Below, in pieces: positions 50,701 to 60,381 of a DNA stretch of 64,000 nucleotides. Location of the stretch: assembly GCA_014843695.1 (NCBI GenBank), contig CM026404.1, positions 52,069,684 to 52,133,683 on the forward strand, given 5' to 3'. The translations under genes and the position numbers were made by a program. This stretch comes from Archivesica marissinica. Its lineage: Eukaryota; Mollusca; Bivalvia; Venerida; Vesicomyidae. The stretch's first letter is position 1; each line of letters starts with the position of its first letter. The notes below the pieces were generated by a model that saw only the letters and a program-made list of their open reading frames with translations, was not told the origin of the DNA and made no database searches.

Positions 50701-53384
50701 AACCTAGTGTTCCCTGTATTTTTGCAGTGGAACGTGTTATCCTAGCGGTCCCTGTATTGTTGCAGTGGAACGTGTTAACCTAGCGGTCCCTGTATTGTTG
50801 CAGTGGAACGTGTTAACCTAGCTTCCCTGTATAGTTGCAGTGGAACGTGTTATCCTAGCGGTCCCTGTATTGTTGCAGTGGAACGTGTTAACCTAGCCGT
50901 CCCTGTATTGTTGCAATGGAACGTGTTAACCTAGCTTCCCTGTATAGTTGCAGTGGAACGTGTTAACCTAGCTTCCCTGTATAGTTGCAATGGAACGTGT
51001 TAACCTAGTGTTCCCTGTATTGTTGCAGTGGAACGTGTTAACCTAGAGGTTCATGGATAGTTGCAGTGGAACGTGTTAACCTAGCTTCCCTGTATAGTTG
51101 CAGTGGAACGTGTTAACCTAGCTTCCCTGTATTGTTGCAGTGGAACGTGTTAACCTAGCGGTCCCTGTATTGTTGCAGTGGAACGTGTTAACCTAGCTTC
51201 CCTGTATAGTTGCAGTGGAACGTGTTATCCTAGAGGTCCCTGTATTGTTGCAGTGGAACGTGTTATCCTAGCGGTCCCTGTATTGTTGCAATGGAACGTG
51301 TTAACCTAGAGGTCCATGGATAGTTGCAGTGGAACGTGTTAACCTAGAATTCCCTGTATTGTTGCAATGGAACGTGTTAACCTAGCTTCCCTGTATAGTT
51401 GCAGTGGAACGTGTTAACCTAGAGGTCCATGTATAGTTGCAGTGGAACGTGTTAACCTAGCGGTCCCTGTATTGTTGCAGTGGAACGTGTTAACCTAGCT
51501 TCCCTGTATAGTTGCAGTGGAACGTGTTAACCTAGTGGTCCCTGTATTGTTGCAATGGAACGTGTTAACCTAGAGGTCCATGGATAGTTGCAGTGGAACG
51601 TGTTAACCTAGCTTCCCTGTATAGTTGCAGTGGAACGTGTTAACCTAGAGGTCCATGGATAGTTGCAGTGGAACGTGTTAACCTAGCTGTCCCTGTATTG
51701 TTGCAGTGGAACGTGTTAACCTAGAGGTCCATGGATAGTTGCAGTGGAACGTTTTAACCTAGAGGTCCATGGATAGTTGCAGTGGAACGTGTTAACCTAG
51801 CGGTCCCTGTATTGTTGCAGTGGAACGTGTTAACCTAGAGGGCCATGGATAGTTGCAGTGGAACGTGTTAACCTAGCGGTCCCTGTATTGTTGCAGTGGA
51901 ACGTGTTAACCTAGAGGTCCATGGATAGTTGCAGTGGAACGTGTTAACCTAGTGTTCCCTGTATTGTTGCAGTGGAACGTGTTAACCTAGAGGTCCATGG
52001 ATAGTTGCAGTGGAACATGTTAACCTAGCGGTCCCTGTATTGTTGCAGTGGAACGTGTTAACCTAGCGTTCCCTGTATTGTTGCAGTGGAACGTGGTAAC
52101 CTAGCTTCCCTGTATAGTTGCAGTGGAACGTGTTAACCTAGCTTCCCTGTATAGTTGCAGTGGAACGTGTTAACCTAGTGGTCCCTGTATTGTTGCAGTG
52201 GAACGTGTTAACCTAGATGTCCCTGTATTGTTGCAGTGGAACGTGTTAATCTAGAGGTCCCTGTATTGTTGCAGTGGAACGTGTTAACCTAGACGTCCCT
52301 GTATAGTTGCAGTGGAACGTGTTAACCTAGTGGTCCCTGTATTGTTGCAATGGAACGTGTTAACCTAGAGGTCCATGGATAGTTGCAGTGGAACGTGTTA
52401 ACCTAGCTTCCCTGTATAGTTGCAGTGGAACGTGTTAACCTAGAGGTCCATGGATAGTTGCAGTGGAACGTGTTAACCTAGCTGTCCCTGTATTGTTGCA
52501 GTGGAACGTGTTAGCCTAGAGGTCCATGGATAGTTGCAGTGGAACGTGTTAACCTAGCGGTCCCTGTATTGTTGCAGTGGAACGTTTTAACCTAGAGGTC
52601 CATGGATAGTTGCAGTGGAACGTGTTAACCTAGCGGTCCCTGTATTGTTGCAGTGGAACATGTTAATCTAGAGGTCCATAGATAGTTGCAGTGGAACGTG
52701 TTAACCTAGCTGTGTTGGTGGTGTTTGGTTGTTTGTTGTGGGTTTCCTAGAGGTCCTGATGTTGCAGTGGAACGTGTTAACCTAGGTCCTGTATGTTGCA
52801 GTGGAAGTGTTAACCTAGGGTCCCTGTATTGTTGCAGTGGAACGTGTTAACCTAGAGGTCCATGGATAGTTGCAGTGGAACGTGTTAACCTAGTGTTCCC
52901 TGTATTGTTGCAGTGGAACGTGTTAACCTAGAGGTCCATGGATAGTTGCAGTGGAACGTGTTAACCTAGCGGTCCCTGTATTGTTGCAGTGGAACGTGTT
53001 AACCTAGCGTTCCCTGTATTGTTGCAGTGGAACGTGGTAACCTAGCTTCCCTGTATAGTTGCAGTGGAACGTGTTAACCTAGTGGTCCCTGTATTGTTGC
53101 AGTGGAACGTGTTAACCTAGATGTCCCTGTATTGTTGCAGTGGAACGTGTTAACCTAGAGGTCCCTGTATTGTTGCAGTGGAACGTGTTAACCTAGACGT
53201 CCCTGTATTGTTGCAGTGGAACGTGTTAACCTAGAGGTCCCTGTATTGTTGCAGTGGAACGTGTTAACCTAGAGGTCCATGGATAGTTGCAGTGGAATGT
53301 GTTAACCTAGCGGACACTGGCGAGTGGCAGTGGAACGTGCTAACCTAGCGGACACTGGTGAGTTGCAGTGGAACGTGCTAACCT
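44737..53384. repeat. 37/38-bp satellite array with 2.5-kb superunits
   Basis: About 230 units of gcagtggaacgtgttaacc followed by one of several variable halves: tagcggtccctgtattgtt, tagcttccctgtatagtt or tagaggtccatggatagtt. Rare markers show higher-order structure. cactggcgag occurs at 48001, 50524 and 53315, and agttgaagtgg at 45665, 48159 and 50682, so about three superunits of 2.5-2.8 kb are present. Confidence 0.97.
52710..52746. other. G/T-only insertion inside the 37/38-bp array
   Basis: About 37 bp of G and T (tgtgttggtggtgtttggtt and onward) interrupts the array. The next two monomers carry deletions, and then normal copies resume. It resembles the two insertions in the unrelated 20-bp array. 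Confidence 0.8.
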
Positions 53385-54407
53385 TTCCTGCCTTGCAATG
53401 CTCTGCTTTACATATGTATAATACAACTGGCTCATAAAATATTCTATTCTATTCATAAACTGAGAGGATCGTTCTCAAGTGTTTGATAAAGCAAATAGAA
53501 TTGCTTTTAAAGAATTAATTTAAAACGTAAAGTTACAACGCATTGCAGCAGTTTTCAAAATAACGCCAAATACTTCTCAATTGCTTGATAATTCGTCAAA
53601 GAGAGGTCACAAGCACGCGTCAACGTAGATTTAATCTTAGATAAAAAGATCGTAGCCCATCATGATAACTTAATAATAGTTTAATGATAAAATCATTATA
53701 TGAAATGGCGTGATTGTTCATAAAATACACCGCGGACAATATAAATTATAGTGGTCAACAAACTTTCCTGAATTTAAAATCAGGTGCAAAACTTCCCTAG
53801 GTGACAAGAATAATAATGAAATTGACCACTGCCAATGACCAGAGTTAACCTGTACCAACTACTGCCGCGGACGATATATATTTAAATATGTTTCTTTGAT
53901 ATAAAATCACATTCAAAGTACGTCTCATTACCGTATTATGCATTGAAACTTAGTTTATACAAATTTATGTTAGCTCGATTGCGAAACAAGTTCTTACATA
54001 TTATATAAATCACTTTCGAGACCTTATTCCTGATGGAATCCATCGCCACGAGGGACAGAGAAGAGGCAACGTGGAATTTAAATGTCTTGCCTAAGGGCAG
54101 AATCGTAACGGCTCCAGCGGGTCTCGAACTGCGGACCGGTCGCATCTGAAGCGAACGCGCATCCACTGCGCTATCACGAGTCCACGACTTCCACTGACAT
54201 TTTATAAACTCATTCCGAGTATTTGTACAGGCGACCAAGGTATGGGTTACAGCAATTGCGGGACTCGGGTACCGGTAGCCTGGGAACAGGCGTTGATATA
54301 TTTTGCCTCGTCCGTTATATATATATATTTATTGAACACCCAAGTCGTTAATAGAGCAGTTGCGAGATCTGATAATCAATGTGCTTTTGCCAGATGTAAA
54401 TAGTGCA
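53385..54407. other. Unique island with a SINE, ending at a gap
   Basis: AT-rich non-tandem sequence containing the SINE at 53952-54195. I looked for the next formin exon on the minus strand here and did not find one. Confidence 0.7.
53952..54195 (-). mobile_element. tRNA-derived SINE, family two, second copy
   Basis: Aligns along its length with 34231-34467: tail motif GATTGCGAAACAAGTT, body gaatccatcgccacgagg, and a tRNA-like head read on the minus strand (A-box-like TGATAGCGCAGTGGATGCGC, B-box-like CAGTTCGAGACC). It carries an 8-bp insertion (gagtccac) near the head. A clear target duplication was not seen. Confidence 0.85.
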
Positions 54408-55407
54408 NNNNNNNNNNNNNNNNNNNNNNNNNNNNNNNNNNNNNNNNNNNNNNNNNNNNNNNNNNNNNNNNNNNNNNNNNNNNNNNNNNNNNNNNNNNNN
54501 NNNNNNNNNNNNNNNNNNNNNNNNNNNNNNNNNNNNNNNNNNNNNNNNNNNNNNNNNNNNNNNNNNNNNNNNNNNNNNNNNNNNNNNNNNNNNNNNNNNN
54601 NNNNNNNNNNNNNNNNNNNNNNNNNNNNNNNNNNNNNNNNNNNNNNNNNNNNNNNNNNNNNNNNNNNNNNNNNNNNNNNNNNNNNNNNNNNNNNNNNNNN
54701 NNNNNNNNNNNNNNNNNNNNNNNNNNNNNNNNNNNNNNNNNNNNNNNNNNNNNNNNNNNNNNNNNNNNNNNNNNNNNNNNNNNNNNNNNNNNNNNNNNNN
54801 NNNNNNNNNNNNNNNNNNNNNNNNNNNNNNNNNNNNNNNNNNNNNNNNNNNNNNNNNNNNNNNNNNNNNNNNNNNNNNNNNNNNNNNNNNNNNNNNNNNN
54901 NNNNNNNNNNNNNNNNNNNNNNNNNNNNNNNNNNNNNNNNNNNNNNNNNNNNNNNNNNNNNNNNNNNNNNNNNNNNNNNNNNNNNNNNNNNNNNNNNNNN
55001 NNNNNNNNNNNNNNNNNNNNNNNNNNNNNNNNNNNNNNNNNNNNNNNNNNNNNNNNNNNNNNNNNNNNNNNNNNNNNNNNNNNNNNNNNNNNNNNNNNNN
55101 NNNNNNNNNNNNNNNNNNNNNNNNNNNNNNNNNNNNNNNNNNNNNNNNNNNNNNNNNNNNNNNNNNNNNNNNNNNNNNNNNNNNNNNNNNNNNNNNNNNN
55201 NNNNNNNNNNNNNNNNNNNNNNNNNNNNNNNNNNNNNNNNNNNNNNNNNNNNNNNNNNNNNNNNNNNNNNNNNNNNNNNNNNNNNNNNNNNNNNNNNNNN
55301 NNNNNNNNNNNNNNNNNNNNNNNNNNNNNNNNNNNNNNNNNNNNNNNNNNNNNNNNNNNNNNNNNNNNNNNNNNNNNNNNNNNNNNNNNNNNNNNNNNNN
55401 NNNNNNN
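54408..55407. other. Assembly gap (1,000 N)
   Basis: Placeholder of exactly 1,000 N between two unique edges. It lies immediately downstream, in the minus direction, of the second formin exon, so the next FH2 exon may be in the missing sequence. Confidence 0.99.
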
Positions 55408-55778
55408 CCCCCCCTACCACACTGAAAGGTGATCATTATATATAGCAAATTGAGCATGACACATTTATATTATTGAAAATAGAGAATTCACTTACTTTGG
55501 AATCATCAAGATCATTCCATATGGATCCCTTGATTTTATTCTGTAACAGAAAGCACAGGTTCATAATAGAATAAGATAATGTTCAAATGTCTCCCCACTC
55601 ACTGTTTCTTCAGTGGAGTAATAAAAGTGCAATATATGAAGGCATTGCAATGAAACGTCATATGTATTATGAAGTTTATGAAGGATAAGAATGGATAAGC
55701 CATGTGTTAGAAAATGTTCAAATGGCCGATAATCTGCCAAATATCATCCAATCGGAATGGGATTACAATATGCACAAC
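55408..55778. other. Intronic unique sequence around the second formin exon
   Basis: Non-tandem DNA carrying the 45-bp exon at 55496-55540. The rest has no other feature that I can support. Confidence 0.7.
55496..55540 (-). CDS. DAAM: DAAM-type formin, exon at start of FH2 domain (partial gene)
   Basis: A 45-bp exon, phase 0 at both ends, encoding NKIKGSIWNDLDDSK. The minus-strand acceptor is ctttctgttacag and the donor AAA|gtaagtg matches the consensus. The peptide corresponds to the NKLEGTVW-like segment followed by an IDDTK-like end in DAAM formins, immediately after the LKSFNW motif encoded by the upstream exon at 58074-58183, and the phases agree. In formins this is the lasso/linker start of FH2, the dimeric domain that nucleates and caps elongating actin filament barbed ends. 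The preceding intron is 2,533 bp. The next exon is not visible and may lie in the gap at 54408-55407. FMNL-type formins have a similar FNW...DDEK pattern and are the main alternative. Confidence 0.82.
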
Positions 55779-57808
55779 TAGCCTGAACTGACAGTACATG
55801 TACACGAGACCAGGGTTTCTAGCAGCCTGAACTAACCGTACATGTACATGAGACAAGGGTTTCTAGCATCCTGAACTGACAGTACATTTACACGAGACCA
55901 GGGTTTCTAGCAGCCTGAACTGACAGTACATTTACACGAGACCAGGGTTTCTAGCAGCCTGAACTGACAGTACATTTACACGACACCAGGGTTTCACGCA
56001 GCCTGAACTGACAGTACATTTACACGAGACCAGGGTTTCTAGCAGCCTGAACTGACAGTACATTTACACGACACCAGGGTTTCACGCAGCCTGAACTGAC
56101 AGTACATTTACACGAGACCAGGGTTTCTAGCAGCCTGAACTGACAGTATATTTACACGACACCAGGGTTTCTGCAGCCTGAACTACAGTACATTTACACA
56201 ACACCAGGGTTTCACGCAGCTGAACTACAGTATTACACACCCAGGTTCTAGCCCGAACTGCAGACTTTACATGACACAGGGTTCTAGCAGCCTGATGACA
56301 TACTTTACACACACGGGTTTCTAGCGCCTGAACTACAGTACATTTACACACACCAGGGTTTCACGCAGCTGAACTGACAGTACATCACACCAGGGTTTCT
56401 AGCAGCCTGAACTGATGGTACATGAGACCAGGGTTCTAGCAGCCTGAACTGATGACATGAGACCAGGGTTCTAGCAGCCTGAACTGATGGTACCGAGACC
56501 AGGGTTTCTAGCAGCCTGAACTGACAGTACATGTACACAACACCAGGGTTTCTAGCAGCCTGAACTGATGGTACATTTACACGAGACCAGGGTTTCTAGC
56601 AGCCTGAACTGACAGTACATTTACACAACACCAGGGTTTCACGCAGCCTGAACTGACAGTACATTTACACAACGCCAGGGTTTCTAGCAGCCTGAACTGA
56701 CAGTACATTTACATGACACCAGGGTTTCTAGCAGCCTGAACTGACAGTACATTTACACAACACCAGGGTTTCTAGCAGCCTGAACTGACAGTACATTTAC
56801 ACGACACCAGGGTTTCTAGCAGCCTGAACTGACAGTACATTTACACGACACCAGGGTTTCTAGCAGCCTGAACTGACAGTACATGAGACCAGGGTTTCTA
56901 GCAGCCTGAACTGATGGTACATGAGACCAGGGTTTCTAGCAGCCTGAACTGATGGTACACGAGACCAGGGTTTCTAGCAGCCTGAACTGACAGTACATGT
57001 ACACAACACCAGGGTTTCTAGCAGCCTGAACTGATGGTACATGAGACCAGGGTTTCTAGCAGCCTGAACTGACAGTACATGTACACGACACCAGGGTTTC
57101 TAGCAGCCTGAACTGATGGTACACGAGACCAGGGTTTCATGCAGCCTGAACTGATGGTACACGAGACCAGGGTTTCACAGCCTGAACTGATGGTACATGA
57201 GACCAGGGTTTCTAGCAGCCTGAACTGACAGTACATGTACACGACACCAGGGTTTCTAGCAGCCTGAACTGATGGTACATGAGACCAGGGTTTCTAGCAG
57301 CCTGAACTGATGGTACATGAGACCAGGGTTTCTAGCAGCCTGAACTGATGGTACACGAGACCAGGGTTTCTAGCAGCCTGACTATGGTAATGTACATGAA
57401 CCGGGTTCTAGCACCTAACTGATGGTACATGTACATGAGACAAGGGTTTCTAGCAGCCTGAACTGATGGTACATGTACATGAGACAGGGTTTCTAGCAGC
57501 CTGAACTGATGGTACATGTACACGAGACCAGGGTTTCTAGCAGCCTGAACTGATGGTACATGTACATGAGACCAGGGTTTCTAGCAGCCTGAACTGACAG
57601 TACATGTACACGACACCAGGGTTTCTAGCAGCCTGAACTGATGGTACATGAGACCAGGGTTTCACGCAGCCTGAACTGATGGTACATGAGACCAGGGTTT
57701 CTAGCAGCCTGAACTGATGGTACACGAGACCAGTGTTTCACGCAGCCTGAACTGATGGTACATGAGACCAGGGTTTCTAGCAACCTTAGCTGACCGTACA
57801 TGTACTCA
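55779..57808. repeat. 38/44-bp intronic minisatellite, about 50 copies
   Basis: The long unit (44 bp) is cagcctgaactgacagtac, then atttacacgagaccagggtt and tctag. The short unit (38 bp) has gatggtacatgagacc. Long units prevail on the left and short ones on the right. Two indel-rich patches (about 56215-56480 and 57380-57420) have units with many deletions. The array lies wholly inside the intron between the two formin exons. Confidence 0.94.
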
Positions 57809-57837
57809 GTCACTTAATAAATGTTTGGGAATACAGA

Positions 57838-58031
57838 TACAGTCAAACCTGTCTATAAAGGCCACCCTCGGGAAAGTCAAAAAGTGGCCTTTGTTGGCAG
57901 ATGGCCTCTCAATAGAGGGTTAAAATGCATTGAAAATGGCTCGACGGGAGAGAAAAATGGTGGTCTTTAGAGACAGGTTTTTCATATGAGGCCTTTATTC
58001 GGAGGTGGCCTTTAGCACAAGTTTGACTGTA
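57838..58031. mobile_element. TA-flanked pogo-like MITE in formin intron
   Basis: A 190-bp element between TA dinucleotides. The left terminus is CAGTCAAACCTGTCTATAAA then GGCCACC, and the right terminus in complement is CAGTCAAACTTGTGCTAAA then GGCCACC. A TA duplication and CAGTCAAAC-type ends fit the Tc1/mariner-pogo group (inferred). It has no coding capacity. The right end lies 42 bp inside the intron from the exon ending at 58074. Confidence 0.88.
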
Positions 58032-58073
58032 GTTCGGATTGTACCTTCTGTAGCAGTAGCTCAGTGTACTAAC

Positions 58074-58183
58074 CTCTTCCAGCTTGGTCCAGTTGAACGA
58101 CTTGAGAGGTTGTTTTGGTTTTGGAACATTTTTGCGCTGAGCACTTCCTGGTATACCGAACATAAATGGTGGTGGGGGAGCAC
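58074..58183 (-). CDS. DAAM: DAAM-type formin, exon at FH1/FH2 junction (partial gene)
   Basis: A 110-bp exon on the minus strand. The acceptor is tttccttgtttag and the donor is GAAGAG|gttagt. It starts with two bases of a split codon and then encodes 36 residues: APPPPFMFGIPGSAQ, then RKNVPKPKQPLKSFNWTKL, ending EE. The short proline run is the end of FH1, the profilin-actin binding region. KNVPKPKQPLKSFNW matches the start of FH2 in DAAM formins (KKxIPxPxxxLKSFNW) much better than Diaphanous or FMN. DAAM proteins act in cytoplasmic actin assembly downstream of Rho and Dishevelled (family knowledge). The exon joins in phase to 55496-55540. Upstream FH1 exons, the GBD and the DID are not seen in this window. 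Confidence 0.88.
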
Positions 58184-58205
58184 CTAAACAAGGAAATACA
58201 CCTGT

Positions 58206-58665
58206 ATAACCACGTACATTATGCATTCTCAGCACACCTAACATATAACCACGTACATTATGCATTCTCAGCACACCTAACATATAACCACGTACATTAT
58301 GCATTCTCAGCACACCTAACATATAACCACGTACATTATGCATTCTCAGCACACCTAACATATAACCACGTACATTATGCATTCTCAGCACACCTAACAT
58401 ATAACCACGTACATTATGCATTCTCAGCACACCTAACATATAACCACGTACATTATGCATTCTCAGCACACCTAACATATAACCACGTACATTATGCATT
58501 CTCAGCACACCTAACATATAACCACGTACATTATGCATTCTCAGCACACCTAACATATAACCACGTACATTATGCATTCTCAGCACACCTAACATATAAC
58601 CACGTACATTATGCATTCTCAGCACACCTAACATATAACCACGTACATTATGCATTCTCACACCA
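58206..58665. repeat. Perfect 39-bp minisatellite beside a splice acceptor
   Basis: Twelve copies of a 39-bp unit (ccacgtacattatgcattc then tcagcacacctaacatataa) that I could not distinguish by sequence, which implies very recent expansion or strong homogenisation. It ends 22 bp upstream of the acceptor of the formin exon at 58074-58183. The minus-strand frame is open across all copies (13-residue repeat RMHNVRGYMLGVL) and runs in frame into the exon. Confidence 0.97.
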
Positions 58666-58689
58666 CACGTACCGCACACAAGTACCTAA

Positions 58690-59636
58690 ATTCGGTCACT
58701 CATTGGACTCCGTTAAACCTGACATATTGTGCACATCGGTCACTCATACTGACACCAGTTAAACCTGACATATTGTGCACATCGGTCACCTATACCGACA
58801 CCAGTTAAACCTGACATATTGTGCACATCGGTCACTCATACTGACACCAGTTAAACCTGACATATTGTGCACATCGGTCACCTATACCGACACCAGTTAA
58901 ACCTGACATATTGTGCACATCGGTCACTCATACTGACACCAGTTAAACCTGACATATTGTGCACATCGGTCACCTATACCGACACCAGTTAAACCTGACA
59001 TATTGTGCACATCGGTCACTCATACTGACACCAGTTAAACCTGACATATTGTGCACATCGGTCACTCATACTGACACCAGTTAAACCGGACATATTGTAC
59101 ACATCAGTCACTTATACTGACATCAGTTAAACCAGACATATTGTACACATTGGTCACTCATACTGACTCTAGTTAAACCGGACATATTGTACACATCGGA
59201 AACTCATATTACACCAGTTAAACCGGACATATTGGGCACATCGGTCACGCATACTGACACCAGTTAAACCTGACATATTGTGCACATCGGTCACCTATAC
59301 CGACACCAGTTAAACCTGACATATTGTGCACATCGGTCACTCATACTGACACCAGTTAAACCTGACATATTGTGCACATCGGTCACTCATACTGACACCA
59401 GTTAAACCGGACATATTGTACACATCGGTCACTTATACTGACATCAGTTAAACCAGACATATTGTACACATTGGTCACTCATATTACACCAGTTAAACCG
59501 GACATATTGTGCACATCGGTCACGCATACTGACTCCAGTTAAACCTGACATATTGTACACATCGGTCACTCATACTTACACCAGTTAAACCTGACATATT
59601 GTGCACATCGGTCACTCATACTGACATCAGTTAAAA
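58690..59636. repeat. 46-bp satellite with 92-bp dimers
   Basis: About 20 units of cagttaaacctgacatattg, then tgcacatcggtcac, then either tcatactgacac or ctataccgacac. In the left part the two endings alternate strictly, giving a 92-bp period. More diverged units (ccggacatattgtacac) are in the middle and recur about 330 bp later. It is presumably intronic to the formin gene. Confidence 0.94.
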
Positions 59637-59924
59637 TGGTTTTTCCAGATACTATTTTTAGAAACAGTTGGAAATCACACAGCGGCACTCAATTGTAGTA
59701 CAGCATAACTCTATGCACTAGTACAATGCATGCTCAAATTGCTAATAGCTTCTAACCTTCCAGAAACATGTGTATTTTAAAGTGCCGTTATTGTTAACAA
59801 TGCACCCCCTCCTAAATTAAATGTCTATGACATAATTATGAAGTTCACATCAATTATAGTACATATATTTATTCTTGAAACCAAACAATGCCACAAATGG
59901 TTTCATATACGAAAGTCTACGGAG
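59637..59924. other. Unique spacer
   Basis: Short AT-rich stretch between two arrays; no gene or repeat seen. Confidence 0.65.
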
Positions 59925-60312
59925 TACATTTATTCAAGTGTACTACAGAAATGTGCAGAGTGCATATATCCGATGGTACGGGAGTGTGCAGTCTGTACAG
60001 CGGAGTGTACAGAAATATACGGAGTGCGTATATCCGATGGTACGGGAGTGTGCAGAGTCTGTACATCGAAGTGTACAGAAACGTACGCAGAGATATCCGA
60101 TGGTACGGAAGTGTGCAGAGTCTGTACATTGGAGTGTACAGAATTATACGGAGTGCATATATCCGATGGTACGGAAGTGTGCAGAGTATGTATATCCGAT
60201 GGTACAGAAGTGTGCAGAGTATGTATATCCGATGGTACGGAAGTGTGCAGAGTCTGTACATCGGAGTGTATAGAAAGGTACGGAGTGCGTATATAGGAGT
60301 GTATGTAAGTGT
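59925..60312. repeat. 64-bp tandem repeat with 33-bp half units
   Basis: Markers atccgatggtacgg recur at about 64-bp spacing on the left (59969, 60033, 60096, 60161) and 33-bp spacing on the right. They are joined by gtgtgcagagtctgtacatc and gtgtacagaaatatacgg segments. Open frames on both strands here are produced by the repeat. Confidence 0.9.
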
Positions 60313-60381
60313 AGTGCGAGTACACCTAGAATACGAATGCGTATACTCTCATATACTTGGATATATGTATACCTTATATAA

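Noticed and set aside
53385..54407. Next formin FH2 exon downstream of 55496
   Set aside because: The minus strand was read for the expected acidic LDLEDLE-like segment with splice sites; none was found, only a SINE.
57909..58679. The whole 256-codon frame as a single protein
   Set aside because: Only 58074-58183 is formin-like and it is bounded by good splice sites. The rest is 39-bp array on one side and MITE sequence on the other.
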